Part shown: positions 10,580 through 25,311 of the stretch, in pieces
Position numbering within the stretch: the first letter of the stretch is position 1
Layout of the letters: each line of letters starts with the position of its first letter
Assembly: GCA_903813345.2 (NCBI GenBank)
Contig: CAIIXF020000235.1
Location: 1 to 60,749 of the forward strand
Reading direction: 5' to 3'
DNA length: 60,749 bases
Source of the DNA: Owenia fusiformis
Taxonomy: Eukaryota > Annelida > Polychaeta > Sabellida > Oweniidae
Position numbers and translations under genes: made by a program
Notes under the pieces: generated by a model
The model's input: only the letters and a program-made list of their open reading frames with translations
What the model was told of the DNA's origin: nothing
The model's database searches: none

Positions 10580-13500
10580 AAAACACTTTCAGCTTATTTA
10601 ATGGCAGATACACCATAGATCATGTAACACTCTGAGAAATATGTAAGATCCACATTTATTAAAATGAAGATTACAAATATCAACATGGTACATCATAAAC
10701 TTGAATAAATATTGAGGTACAATAAATAAATGAGCCCAAAGGCCCCAAAAGGCCCCCAAGCTCCAAGTTACTAGACTAGTATAGCCTTTTCAGCATATAT
10801 AGTGGCAGATACATCAAAGAGCATGTAACAAAAAAGAAATATGTATAATTCACTCTTAAATGAAAATTACAAATATGAACAATGTAGACCAAAAATTAGG
10901 GTTTCACTTAGGCATTTGAGATTAAAGGCCCCCAATATACCTACATGATCTAGGAGGCACTCCGTCTAGCCCAAACAGGGGTGTATATATACCATGGGGT
11001 GTGTAACAAAATTAAATCTTACTAAAATCCATGTTTATTCAGATGTTGAGGACAAATATCAACATTATACATCAAAAACTGGGATAAATATTGATGTACA
11101 ATAAATATATGCGCCCAAAGGCCCCCAAAAGGCCCCCGAATTTCCAAGTTATAGCTTTTTCAGCTTATATAATGGCAGATACACCATAGATCATGTAACA
11201 ATTTGAAAAATATATAAAATCAACCCTTATTTAAATGAAGATTAGAAATATCAACATTATCCATGAAAAACTGAGATAAATATTGAGGTACAATAAGTAT
11301 ATGAGCCATAAGGCCCCCAAAAGGCCCCTAAAACTCCAAGTTATAGTGTATTTAATGGCAGATACACCATAGATCATGTAACAAATTGAAAAATATGTAA
11401 AATCCACACTTATTTAAATGAAAATTACAAATACCAACATTGTACATCAAAAACTTGAATAAATATTGAGGTACAATAAGTATATGAGCCCAAAGGCCCC
11501 CAAAAGGCCCCCAGATTTTTGGACCCCTAAAATAATATTATAATTTGACCTCCATATAAAATATCAAGCAAAGCAATGATGTGAAATGACATTTAAATAA
11601 CTCATTTTTATCATATACACATAAAATAAAGTATTATTATGGAACAAAATATATCATATAGACCCAAAGGCCCCCAAAGGCCCGAAAGGCCCCTCAAGCT
11701 CCAAGTTATAGCTTTTCTACCTTATATAGTGGCAGATACACTATAGAGCATGTAACAAAATGAAAAATATGTAAAATCCACACTTATTTAAATGAAGATT
11801 ACAAATATGAACAATGCACACTAACAAATTAAGGTTAAACTTGATAAGCAATAAGCATTTGAGCTCAAAGGCCCCTAAAATACCTCAAAATCAAGGAGGT
11901 ATACTCTGTCAAGCCCAATCAGTGGTATATATACAATGAAGTTATGAAAGTTAAGTAAAATCCATTCTTATTCTAAGGTTAAGAACAAATATCTACATTA
12001 GTACATACATACAGTAGATCAAAAATCTGGATAAATATTGATGCACAATACATGTATGAGACTAAAGGCCCCCAAAGGCCCCCGAAACTCCGAGTTATAG
12101 CTTTCTAGTTCATATAGTGAAATATACATCATAAACCATGTAATAAAATAAAGAAATATCTAAAGTCCTGTTTTTTTAATTGTAAATATCAATTATCAAC
12201 ATAAATACATCAAAAATATGAATACAATTGATATAAAATAGGTGTATGAGCCTAAAGGCCCCCAGAGTTTTGGACCCCTAAAATAATATAATAATATGAC
12301 CTCCATATAAAATATCAAGCAAAGTAATGATGTGAAATGACATTTAAATAACTCATTTTTATCATATACACATAAAATAAATAAAATAAAGTATTATTAT
12401 AGATCAAAATATATCATATAGACCTACACTTATTTAAATGAAGGTTATAAATATGAACAATGCACATCAAAAATTAGGGTTAAACTTGATAAGCAATAGG
12501 CATTTGAGATTAAAGGCCCCTAAAATACCTCAAAAATCAAGGAGGTATACTCTGTCAAGCCCAATCAGTGGTATATATACAATGAAGTTATGAAAGTTAA
12601 GTAAAATCCATTCTTATTCTAATGTTAAGAACAAATATCTACATTAGTACATACATACAGTAGATAGAAAATCTGGAAAAATATTGATGCACAATACATG
12701 TATGAGACTAAAGGCCCCCAAAGGCCCCCGAAACTCCAAGTTATAGCTTTCTAGTTCATATAGTGAAATATACATCATAAACCATGTAATAAAATAAAGA
12801 AATATCTAAAGTCCTGTTTTTTAATTGTAAATATCAATTATCAACATAAATACATAAAAAAATATGAATGAAATTGATATAAAATAGGTCTATGAGCCTA
12901 AAGGCCCCCAAAGGCCCCCAGATTTTTGGACCCCTAAAATAATATAATAATATGACCTCCATATAAAATATCAAGCAAAGTAATGATGTGAAATGACATT
13001 TAAATAACTCATTTTTACCATATACACATAAAATAAATAAAATAAAATATTATTATGGATCAAAATATATCATATACACCCAAAGGCCCCCAAAGGCCCC
13101 CAAGGCTCAAAGTTATAGCTTTTCTAGCTTAAGATCATGTAACAATTTGAAAAATATGAAAAATTCACACTTATTAAAATGATGATTACAAATATCAACA
13201 TTATACATGAAAAACATTGATAAATATTTAGGTAAAATGAATATATGAGCCCAAAGGCCCCCAAAAGGCCCCCAAAATCCAAATTATAGCTTTTTCAGCT
13301 TATATAGTGGCAGATACACCAAAGACCATGTAACAATTTGAAAAATATGTAAAATTCACACTTATTTAAATGAAGATTACAAATATCAACATCATACATG
13401 AAAAACATTAATAAATATCGGGGTAAAATGAATATATGAACCCAAAGGCCCCAAAAAAGCCCCCAAACTCCAAGTTATAGCTTTTTCAGCTTATATAGTG

Positions 13501-15249
13501 GCAGATACACCAAAGACCATGTAACAATTTGACAAATATGTAAAATCCACAGTCACTTATTTAAATGAAGATTACAAGTTTAATCATTATACATGAAAAA
13601 CTTGAATAAATATTTAGGTACAATAAGTATATGAGCCCAAAGGCCCCCAAAAGGCCCTCAAACTCCAAGTTATAGCTTTTTCAGCTTATATAGTGGCAGA
13701 TACACTACAGATCATGTAACAATTTGAAAAATATGTAAAATCCACACTATTTAAATGAAGATGACAAATATCAACATCATACATGAAAAACATGGATAAA
13801 TATTGAGGTAAAATGAATATATGACCCCTAAGGCCCCCAAAAGGCCCCCAAACTCCAAGTTATAGCTTCTTCAGCTTATAAAGTGGCAGATACACCAAAG
13901 ACCATGTAACAATTTGAAAAATATGTAAAATTCACTCTTAAATGAAGATTGCAAATATGAACATTGTACACTAAAAATGGGGGTTCCACTTAGGCATTTG
14001 AGATTAAAGGCCCCCAAAATAACTGCAAGGTCTAGGAGACACTCTTTCTAGCTCAGATAGTTGTATATATATACCATGGAGTATGTAATGAAATTAAATT
14101 TTACTAAAATCCATGTTTATTCAAACTTTGAGAACAAATATCAACATTGTACATCAAAACCTGGGATAAATATTGATGTACAGTAAATATATGAGCCCAA
14201 AGGCCCCCAAAAGGCCCCCAAACTCCAAGTTATAGCTTTTCCAGCTTATATAGTGGCAGATACACTACAGATCATGTTACAATTTGAAAAATATGTAAAA
14301 TTCACACTTATTAAAATGAAGATTACAAATATCAACATTATACATGAAAAACATGGATAAATATTTAGGTAAAATGAATATATGAGCCAAAAGGCCCCCA
14401 AAAGGCCCCCAAAATCCAAGTTATAGCTTTTTTAGCTTATAAAGTGGCAGATACACCATAGACCATGTAACAATTTGAAAAATATGTAAAATCCACACTT
14501 ATTTAAATGAAACTTACAAATATAATCATTATACATGAAAAACTGGGATAAATATTGAGGTACAATAAGTATATCAGCCCAATGGTCCCTAAAATACCCC
14601 CTAAAGCTCTAAGTTATAGCTTTTTCAGCTTATATAGTGGCAGATACACCATAAATCATGTAACAGTTTGAAAAATATATTTAAAATCCACACTTATTTA
14701 AATGAAGATTACAAATATCAACATAATACATGAAAAACATGGATAAATATTGAGGTAAAATGAATATATGAGCCCAAAGGCCCCCAAAAGGCCCCCAAAC
14801 TCCAAGTTATAGCTTTTTCAGCTTATATAGTGGCAGATACACCATCGAGCATGTAACAAAATAAAAATATGTAAAACCCACACTTATTTATATGAAGATT
14901 ACAAATATGAACAATGCCTACCGAAAAGGGCAAAAATTGATAATCGAATAGCATATGACCAAATAGGCCCCGAAATACTTCAAAAACCTTAGCCCATTCA
15001 TATGTACAGAGACACCATAAAGCAAGATTCAAAAGTGAAAGCGAATAAAACCAATAGTTTGTAAATGTAAATAACAGTTGACAACAAAAAACATCAAAAA
15101 TTGGGAATAAAATTGATATAAAATCGTTGTATGAGCCCAAAGGCCCCAAAAGGCCACAAAAGGCCCCCAGATTTCTGGACACCTAGAAAATTAGTATGAA
15201 ATTAGCTCTATGTAAAATATCAAGCAAATCAATGATGTGAAATGACACT
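10580..15249 (+). repeat. Composite satellite of about 190-bp units (left arm)
   Basis: Units are bounded by AAAGGCCCCCAAAAGGCCCCC. The commonest type carries TATAGTGGCAGATACACC, CATGTAACAATTTGAAAAAT and ATTTAAATGAAGATTACAAAT; anchors near 13304, 13490, 13685, 13875, 14445, 14630 and 14822 give 186-195 bp spacing. At least two other unit types are interspersed: one with a GTATATATATACCATGG block and one with CAAAGTAATGATGTGAAATG. All share the GGCCCCC-rich boundary. No coding sequence. Confidence 0.9.
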
Positions 15250-15749
15250 NNNNNNNNNNNNNNNNNNNNNNNNNNNNNNNNNNNNNNNNNNNNNNNNNNN
15301 NNNNNNNNNNNNNNNNNNNNNNNNNNNNNNNNNNNNNNNNNNNNNNNNNNNNNNNNNNNNNNNNNNNNNNNNNNNNNNNNNNNNNNNNNNNNNNNNNNNN
15401 NNNNNNNNNNNNNNNNNNNNNNNNNNNNNNNNNNNNNNNNNNNNNNNNNNNNNNNNNNNNNNNNNNNNNNNNNNNNNNNNNNNNNNNNNNNNNNNNNNNN
15501 NNNNNNNNNNNNNNNNNNNNNNNNNNNNNNNNNNNNNNNNNNNNNNNNNNNNNNNNNNNNNNNNNNNNNNNNNNNNNNNNNNNNNNNNNNNNNNNNNNNN
15601 NNNNNNNNNNNNNNNNNNNNNNNNNNNNNNNNNNNNNNNNNNNNNNNNNNNNNNNNNNNNNNNNNNNNNNNNNNNNNNNNNNNNNNNNNNNNNNNNNNNN
15701 NNNNNNNNNNNNNNNNNNNNNNNNNNNNNNNNNNNNNNNNNNNNNNNNN
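15250..15749. other. Assembly gap of exactly 500 N
   Basis: A run of 500 undefined bases at the centre of the inverted repeat. The round size suggests a fixed-size scaffold gap of unknown true length. ORFs that read through it are meaningless. Confidence 0.99.
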
Positions 15750-18700
15750 ATCTGTAGTGTATCTGCCACTATATAAGCTGGAAAAGCTATAACTTGGAGT
15801 TTGGGGGCCTTTTGGGGGCCTTTACGCTCATATATTTATTGTACATCAATATTTATCCCAGGTTTTGATGTACAATGTTGATATTTGTTCTCAAAGTTTG
15901 AATAAACATGGATTTTAGTAAAATTTAATTTCATTACATACTCCATGGTAAATATATACAACTATCTGAGCTAGAAAGAGTGTCTCCTAGACCTTGCAGT
16001 TATTTTGGGGGCCTTTAATCTCAAATGCCTAAGTGGAACCCCCATTTTTGGTGTACAATGTTCATATTTGCAATCTTCATTTAAGAGTGAATTTTACATA
16101 TTTTTCAAATTGTTACATGGTCTTTGGTGTATCTGCCACTATATAAGCTGAAAAAGCTATAACTTGGAGTTTGGGGGCCTTTTGGGGGCCTTAGGGGTCA
16201 TATATTCATTTTACCTCAATATTTATCCATGTTATTCATGTATGATGTTGATATTTGTCATCTTCATTTAAATAGTGTGAATTTTACATATTTTTCAAAT
16301 TGTTACATGCTCTGTAGTGTATCTGCCACTATATAAGCTGAAAAAGCTATAACTTGGAGTTTCAGGGCCTTTTGGGGGCCTTTGGGCTCATATACTTATT
16401 GTACCTAAATATTTATTCAAGTTTTTCATGTATAATGATTATACTTGTAATCTTCATTTAAATAAGTGACTGTGGATTTTACATATTTGTCAAATTGTTA
16501 CATGGTCTTTGGTGTATCTGCCACTATATAAGCTGAAAAAGCTATAACTTTGAGTTTGGGGGCTTTTTTGGGGCCTTTGGGTTCATATATTCATTTTACC
16601 CCAATATTTATTAATGTTTTTCATGTATAATGTTGATATTTGTAATCTTCATTCAAATAAGTGTGAATTTTACATATTTTTCAAATTGTTACATGGTCGT
16701 TGGTGTATCTGCCACTATATAAGCTGAAAAAGCTATAATTTGGATTTTGGGGGCCTTTTGGGGGCCTTTGGGCTCATATATTCATTTTACCTAAATATTT
16801 ATCCATGTTATTCATGTATGATGTTGATATTTGTCATCTTCATTTAAATAGTGTGAATTTTACATATTTTTCAAATTGTAACATGATCTGTAGTGTATCT
16901 GCCACTATATAAGCTGGAAAAGCTATAACTAGGAGTTTGGGGGCCTTTTGGGGGCCTTTGGGCTCATATATTTATTGTACCTAAATATTTATTCAAGTTT
17001 TTCATGTATAATGATTATACTTGTAATCTTCATTTAAATAAGTGACTGTGGATTTTACATATTTGTCAAATTGTTACATGGTCTTTGGTGTATCTGCCAC
17101 TATATAAGCTGAAAAAGCTATAACTTGGAGTTTGGGGGCTTTTTTGGGGCCTTTGGGTTCATATATTCATTTTACCCCAATATTTATTAATGTTTTTCAT
17201 ATATAATGTTGATATTTGTAATCTTCATTTAAATAAGTGTGAATTTTACATATTTTTCAAATTGTTACATGGTCTTTGGTGTATCTGCCACTATATAAGC
17301 TGAAAAAGCTATAATTTGGATTTTGGGGGCCTTTTGGGGGCCTTTGGGCTCATATATTCATTTTACCTAAATATTTATCAATGTTTTTCATGTATAATGT
17401 TGATATTTGTAATCATCATTTTAAAAAGTGTGAATTTTTCATATTTTTCAAATTGTTACATGATCTTAAGCTAGAAAAGCTATAACTTTGAGCTTTGGGG
17501 GCCTTTGGGGGCCTTTGGGTGTATATGATATATTTTGATCCATAATAATATTTTATTTTATTTATTTTATGTGTATATGATAAAAATGAGTTATTTAAAT
17601 GTCATTTCACATCATTACTTTGCTTGATATTTTATATGGAGGTCATATTATTATATTATTTTAGGGGTCCAAAAATCTGGGGGCCTTTGGGGGCCTTTAG
17701 GCTCATAGACCTATTTTATATCAATTTCATTCACATTTTTTTATGTATTTATGTTGATAATTGATATTTACAATTAAAAAAACAGGACTTTAGATATTTC
17801 TTTATTTTATTACATGGTTTATGATGTATATGTCACTATATGAACTAGAAAGCTATAACAGAGTTTCACGGGCCTTTGGGGGCCTTTAGTCTCATACATG
17901 TATTGTGCATCAATATTTTTCCAGATTTTCTATCTACTGTATGTATGTACTAATGTAGATATTTGTTCTTAACCTTAGAATAAGAATGGATTTTACTTAA
18001 CTTTCATAACTTCATTGTATATGTCCACTAATTGGGCTAGACAGAGTATACCTCCTTGATTTTGAGGTATTTTAGGGGCCTTTGAGCTCAAATGCTTATT
18101 GCTTATGAAGTTTAACCTTAATTTGTTAGTGTGCATTGTTCATATTTGTAATCTTCATTTAAATAAGTGTGGATTTTACATATTTTTCATTTGTTACATG
18201 CTCTATAGTGTATCTGCCACTATATAAGGTAGAAAAGCTATAACTTGGAGCTTGAGGGGCCTTTCGGGGCCTTTGGGGGCCTTTGGGTCTATATGATATA
18301 TTTTGATCCATAATAATACTTTATTTTATGTGTATATGATAAAAATGAGTTATTTAAATGTCATTTCACATCATTGCTTTGCTTGATATTTTATATGGAG
18401 GTCAAATTATAATATTATTTTAGGGGTCCAAAAATCTGGGGGCCTTTTGGGGGCCTTTGGGCTCATATACTTATTGTACCTCAATATTTATTCAAGTTTT
18501 TGATGTACAATGTTGATATTTGTAATTTTCATTTAAATAAGTGTGGATTTTACATATTTTTCAATTTGTTACATGATCTATGGTGTATCTGCCACTATAT
18601 ACGCTTTAACTTGGAGTTTTAGGGGCCTTTTGGGGGCCTTATGGCTCATATACTTATTGTACCTCAATATTTATCTCAGTTTTTCATGGATAATGTTGAT

Positions 18701-19350
18701 ATTTCTAATCTTCATTTAAATAAGGGTTGATTTTATATATTTTTCAAATTGTTACATGATCTATGGTGTATCTGCCATTATATAAGCTGAAAAAGCTATA
18801 ACTTGGAAATTCGGGGGCCTTTTGGGGGCCTTTGGGCGCATATATTTATTGTACATCAATATTTATCCCAGTTTTTGATGTATAATGTTGATATTTGTCC
18901 TCAACATCTGAATAAACATGGATTTTAGTAAGATTTAATTTTGTTACACACCCCATGGTATATATATACACCCCTGTTTGGGCTAGACGGAGTGCCTCCT
19001 AGATCTTGTAGGTATATTGGGGGCCTTTAATCTCAAATGCCTAAGTGAAACCCTAATTTTTGGTCTACATTGTTCATATTTGTAATTTTCATTTAAGAGT
19101 GAATTATACATATTTCTTTTTTGTTACATGCTCTTTGGTGTATCTGCCACTATATATGCTATAAAGGCTATAACTTGGAGCTTGGGGGCCTTTTCGGGCC
19201 TTTGGGTTCATTTATTTATTGTACCTCAATATTTATTCAAGTTTATGATGTACAATGTTGATATTTGTAATCTTCATTTTAATAAATGTGGATCTTACAT
19301 ATTTCTCAAAGTGTTACATGATCTATGGTGTATCTGCCATTAAATAAGCT
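15750..19350 (-). repeat. Composite satellite of about 190-bp units (right arm)
   Basis: Reverse-complement partner of the left-arm array, with the same mix of unit types in mirror order. The 500-N gap lies inside this satellite, a likely reason for the assembly break. Confidence 0.9.
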
Positions 19351-19695
19351 GAAAGTGGTTTTTGGTAAAATATATGGAACAGTAGTCTACACCAAGTATT
19401 GCGAGGCCTATGTCTATTTAGTGCTCGAAAAGTCAATTCAATACTCTTAAAGGCAAAAGTATGCAACCTAATTAAAAGTTGGTAACCTTGCTAGGGACGT
19501 TAGGTACCCAATCACCAAGTCAACCGGCCATCATGTAGAAAATATAGTTCGGTTAAGACCATACATCTAGTTTCGGAGGACCTGGGTTCCTAGGATGTTT
19601 GGTTCCCGGCCGGACTATATATTCAGGGGACTACATTTTCCCTGACATCGGCTTCGGGGGCCTTTTGAGAACTACAAAACTGAAATCGTAATTCC

Positions 19696-19989
19696 TTGAG
19701 CTTTTCGTATTCGAAGGGCATTGGGTGCATTTGGGTGCGTGCTGAAACTAACTATCGGGCATTGGAGGATGAAGTTCGTGATCAGAACTTCAAGTGGCTT
19801 TTGGATAATTTTGGTCGTGCCTTAAGAGAAAAATCAATTGTTTTAAGTTTGCATGAGAGGAATTCATGCCACTCGGAGATCCTTGATAATTATAGAGTAG
19901 GAATCGTGAAAACATCCATTCGAGCGTTGGACAAGTTTGGAGTAGGAAGAGGCTCAATGAGGTACTGTGTGAGCTTTGAAGCACTATAA
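19696..19989 (+). other. Unrecognised 97-codon open frame in the right arm
   Basis: It opens with TTG, not ATG, and runs 97 codons to a TAA. The translation has no low-complexity bias and includes YRALEDEVRDQNFKWLLDNF, but I cannot place it in any family. The mirror in the left arm (10043-10246, -) shares the first part, then shifts frame after an indel and stops after 67 codons. This could be a relic of a captured gene or chance. No splice sites, initiator ATG or neighbours support expression. Confidence 0.25.
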
Positions 19990-20137
19990 GTAAAGACATG
20001 GGCATTTTTGCGACATGACCTTTAGGACATTTTAGGGCCTTTGGTGTCCTTTGGTTTTGTATACGTACTGAAAAACATATAAATTTAAACGATTGCTGCT
20101 TTTTAGGGGCCTTGCGGTAAAGAAGGTATACGTAATT

Positions 20138-20215
20138 TAAGTGTGGTTAATTACCTCCTTGCAAATAATGTGGTTAATTACCTCCTTGCAAATAATGTGG
20201 TTAATTACCACATAT
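20138..20215. repeat. 27-bp direct repeat, three copies (right arm)
   Basis: Three units of TGTGGTTAATTACC plus TCCTTGCAAATAA. The left arm has two. Confidence 0.75.
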
Positions 20216-21049
20216 GAGGATTATTTTTATTTGGAAGTATAGATCGATTTAACTCTCCCAAGATCATTTTTCGATAATTCCGAGAAATTAATATATATAT
20301 ACGATAATAGATCAAGCTAATTAATCAAACCAAACTAGTTCACAATGCGTTCTTTAAAACGTTGCTAAACTGGAATTTAACTACTGCTGTCGAATGAATT
20401 AGGCGTACTTGCTACAACTTCCAACGGCCTGTTTACTTCATGGACGTGATCGGATGGGAAGGTGATCCAGAACTTCAAGCCTTTCAAAATTCTCTTGGAC
20501 CGTCTAACCAGTTCTGCAATTAGACCAGATGACAACGTACTAGAAACGAGATTATCGACTAACAGAATTGTCACATACTAAATACGTATTTACGAAGTTC
20601 TGAAGCCGGACTTTAGCCGGACGATGAAATAATAAAGACGAGATCCTGGAGACGAGATGAACGTATTTTGGCATTGACCCCGACCACAGCCAGTTTTAGC
20701 GACTTGAAGATTTTTTCAAGGCGGGATAGAACGTAATCAGAACAACGTTGGTGTGGTTTAGGATCCAATTACGCAAACAAACCCCCAATCTGTTCATGTA
20801 TGATTATAGGCAACACGTGAATATACAAAAATTATGAGACCAATTAAATAAGAATTTTAAAATTTGGTCAATAAATAAATTGTTACTTGATTTTCTATCA
20901 GCATTCCCACACCATTACATGGTGCTTTGAAATTCCATACTTTCCAATAATGTCTAGATACATATCCATTAAATTGTGTATATTTTAGTTACATTTTGTA
21001 TACCCTCAAACACTAATTTATGGCCCCGTTTATAGTGCCTTCTTATGAT

Positions 21050-22110
21050 GAAAACAATCTTTTGCTCTAATGCTTGAATGGTATCTCCATATTGGTTTTC
21101 CAGGTAATATGTTGTTTATAACATATACATGTTCTAATATATCTGAACAAGGATACTGGCACTACAAAGAACAATCTTTTACTCTAGTGCTTGAATGGCA
21201 TCGATCTCCGTATGATGCCATTCCGCCATTTCTCAAAATGGGCATTATAAACGTTTAGCTATCATATTGGTTTTCGAGGTTGCTGGTTTATAACATATAC
21301 ATGTTATCTGAACATGGATACTGGTACTACAGAGAACAATAGTTTGCTCTAGTGCTTGAATTGAATCTCCTTATGATGCCATTCCGCCATTTCTCAAAAT
21401 GGGCACTATAAACGTTTAGCCATCATATTGGTTTTCGAGGTTGCTTGTTTATAACATATACATGTTATCTGAACATGGATACTGGTACTACAGAGAACAA
21501 TATTTTGCTCTAGTGCTTGGATTGAATCTCCTTATGATGCCATTCCGCCATTTCTCAAAATGGGCACTATAAACGTTTAGCCATCATATTGGTTTTCGAG
21601 GTTGCTTGTTTATAACATATACATGTTATCTGATCATGGATACTGGTACTACAGAGAAAAATATTTTGCTCTAGTGCTTGAATTGAATCTCCTTATGATG
21701 CCATTCCTCCATTTCTCGAAATGGGCACTATAAACGTTTAGCCATCATATTGGTTTTCGAGGTTGCTTGTTTATAACATATACATGTTATCTGATCATGG
21801 ATACTGGTACTACAGAGAACAATATTTTGCTCTAGTGCTTGAATTGAATCTCCTTATGATGCCATTCCGCCATTTCTCAAAATGGGCACTATAAACGTTT
21901 AGCCATCATATTGGTTTTCGAGGTTGCTTGTTTATAACATATACATGTTATCTGATCATGGATACTGGTACTACAGAGAAAAATATTTTGCTCTAGTGCT
22001 TGAATTGAATCTCCTTATGATGCCATTCCCCCATTTTTCGAAATAGGATTGCTACACATCATATTAGTTTTCGAGGTTGCTGGTTCATAACATATACATG
22101 TAAATGTTCT
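21050..22110 (-). repeat. 162-bp tandem array (right arm, about 6.5 units)
   Basis: The motif TTTTGCTCTAGTGCTTG recurs about every 162 bp from 21060 to 21990. Mirror of 8395-8960 but expanded. Several middle units are nearly identical to one another, the pattern of a recent local expansion. Confidence 0.8.
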
Positions 22111-22439
22111 AGCATATTATTCTAACACGTCTTATGCACGTTTTCAGATAGAAAACAAAATTAATGTTGCTCATTTTTAGTTGTATTCTGTTTTTTTTCC
22201 AGGTCAGGTACTTAATAAATGAAATAGATGCAGAAACTGCAAAATAGCGTTGCGTTTGTTTTATCTTTTAAGAAAATAAATGAATAATAGTGGGAGTGGG
22301 GATCATTTGTGCGTCGTCCCTAGAGAACGACATTTATGTTTATCGCGGTGTGGATTTAGTAGCATTGGTAGTAAAAGTATGATGAATTCTTTATTATTCT
22401 CCGTTCAGGTGACTAGTAAGGTGTCGTATGTCCATGTAG

Positions 22440-23600
22440 ATGCGCATATCGTGACTGTAACACTTCTTATCATTGACATTTTGACTTAAATTCGGAGACA
22501 GTGTTCCCTTCATTAATGAACGTGAACTGCTTGGTGTCGTACATGTATTTTCCAGAATTTCGTTTAAGTTTGGTCCTTTGTATGGTAAAGGTATGATGAT
22601 TGGAGTGTTATTCTTTGGTTCGGGTGGCTAGAATGATGTCCTATTTCCATGTAGATGCGTGTATCGTGGTTATAGCACTTCTAGTCATTGACATATTAAC
22701 TTAATTTCGGAACAAGTCCCCGTTCTACGTTAATGAACCGCTTTTCGGTATTTTTGTTCAGAGAATTTTCTATAAGTTTGGTCGAATATACGGTAAAGGA
22801 AAGATGATTTCGGTGTTATTGTTTGTTTCAGGTAGCTAGAACGGTGTCTTATCTCCATGTAGATGCGCATATCGTGGCTGTAGCACTTGCAATCGTTGAC
22901 ATTTTAACTTAAATCCGGGGACAGTGTTCGCTTCATTACAACGCGTACATGAACTGCTTGGTGCCGTATTTTTAATAATTTCGTTTAAGTTTGGTTCTTT
23001 GTATGGTAAAGGTATGATGATTGGGGTGTTATTCTTTGGTTCAGGTGGCTAGCATGATATATTATAATTTCCATGTAGATGCGTGTATCGTGGTTGTAGC
23101 ACTTCTAGTCATTGACATACTAACTTAATTTCGGAAACGGGTCCCCGTTCTACGTTAGTGAACCGCTTTTCGGTATTTTTGTTCAGAGAATTTCCTATAA
23201 GTTTGGTCGAATATACGGTAAAGGAAAGATGATTTCGGTGTTATTGTTTGGTTCAGGTAGCTAGAACGGTGTCTTATCTCCATGTAGATGCGCATATCGT
23301 GGCTGTAGCACTTGCAAACGTTGACATTTTAACTTAAATCCGGGGACAGGGTTCGTTTCATTACAACGCGTACATTTACTGCTTGGTGCCGTGTTTTCGA
23401 GAATTTCGTTTTAAAAGTCTGGTCCTTTGTATGGTAAAGGTATGATGATTCGGGTGTTATTCTTTGGTTCAGATGGCTAGCATTATGTCTTATTTCCATT
23501 ATTGTAGATGCGTGTATCCTGGTTGTAGCACTTCTAGTCATTGACATATTAACTTAAATGTGGGGACAGGGTCCCCGTTCTGACGTTAGTGAACCACTTT
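22440..23600 (-). repeat. 212-bp tandem array (right arm copy)
   Basis: Mirror of 6914-8110, with the same alternating subtypes and a similar number of units. It differs by point changes and small indels. Confidence 0.8.
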
Positions 23601-25311
23601 TAAAGGTATTTTTGTTCAGAAAATTTCGTATAAGTATAATAATTTTTCAACAAAGTCTTGGATTATTTATGATAAAATGTCTCAATCTGGGAGTCCTGGA
23701 TTGAACTTGTTCAATTTCACCAATCTAGTTTTTATACTCATCGGATATTAAAGTATTCAATGCAGACATGGTGATTAAACGATTTAGATGAAAATAAACG
23801 GATTAAAATATTTACCGGTTTTCTAGTAACATTTAACAAAAACAAGCGATCTTAAAGGCATGCTAAAGAGATAAGTAAATCAGTATTACATAACTGGAAA
23901 TGAATAAGTCTGAAGATACAATTGGTCAGAATGTACTAAAACCTGCTTGAAACTGTGAAAGTTTATACACTCTATTCCACACTTTATAGAAATAAAATAA
24001 CTATCCTATTAGTAGCCTTTTGTAATTTAGGGAGTTTCAGCCATGTTAATTTTTTCGAAAATTACATGGCAGAGAAGCATCAAACTATAAGAGGCCACAC
24101 ATATAATAGCCAAACTATAAAACAAACCAAAATATACAAAAGTTAGGAGGGGTATATATGTTTCTATTTTTTCATAAACTGTTGCAATATGGCCTTTCAA
24201 TTGCTTATATTTTAAATTCAAAGTACTGGCATTGAATTTAAAATTTACGACACGTACAGTACCGTGTATCTGTATTTCGTTCATAATTGAATAATGCGTT
24301 CCTCTTAGTTATTAAATAATCGCATCGTGATTATTTTTGCTAATTCAAGGTTGGATAATGATATAATTTTTTACATTTTATTCAAATGTCTGAGTGAGGC
24401 TAAATTTAAAGTAAAACCTGTATAACGGATCGGTGAAACGGTGTAACGGTGAAATCTATCAGTGCATCGAAGGTTACTCCGACCGGGCGGACTGGACGCC
24501 ATGTATAGGTTACCGATCATTAAATAAAATACAATCAACATGTGGAAATCACCATGACGGAAAATCACTACTTATAAATGAAAATATATTTTAATAAAGA
24601 GATACTTAGATATTTGACAGATATTTAGAAAAACACATTTCTCGTTTTTATGATTGATAACATGAATTGCAACATTATATTCCAAATTCATAAGTAAACT
24701 GTACGACACGTACAGTACCCTGTATCTGGATTTCGTTCATAATTCATTAACGCGTTCCTCATAGTAATGAAATAATCGCATTTTTATTAATTCAAGGTTT
24801 GATAATGTTATTTTTTCCATTTTATTCAATTACATTCAAATGTCTGAATGAGGCTAAATTGAAAGTAAAACCTGTATAATCCGAACGCCATTTGCGACCG
24901 GCTAGAGCTTTTGGACTAGGAGATGTTTAAGATCAAGGATTTTCAAGGAAATGAATGCATGCTCAATAAAATATTTATATTTCTACTGACCGGACGCTTG
25001 CAGAGTGGCGCATAGCTTTTTGGCATTCGGAAGTCCGATTTAAATGAATTTAATTTAAACATGTTACAAGACGTGTTCGGATTGGACGGTGTTCAGATAA
25101 GCCAGGTGTTCTGATATGTCTCAATGTTGTATCTTTAATGAAAAAAACTGCAATTTGATATTGCTTGAAATTTAGACGCTTTACCTGTCTGAAGTAAATA
25201 TTTACCCGTTACTTTATATATAATGTACCAGTATATATTAAATAAGCTTGTCAACTAAAATTAGTACTTTTAGCATAACGCGTTCGAACGCGGTAGATTT
25301 AATGTTGAGAC

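Larger units (their letters stand above)
4619..15249 (+). repeat. Left arm of a giant inverted repeat
   Basis: Read as reverse complement this arm matches 15750-25830 and then 30437-30461 in order: LINE fragment, duplicated block, 212-bp array, 162-bp array, short ORFs and 190-bp satellite. Stretches compared by eye differ by only a few per cent, but there are clear indels and copy-number changes. The last part (about 14274-15249) has no partner in the sequenced right arm and lies next to the gap, so it is either spacer or is matched inside the gap. Confidence 0.9.

Noticed and set aside
15191-15769. Open frames of 171-192 codons across the gap
   Set aside because: They consist almost only of undefined bases in the 500-N gap.
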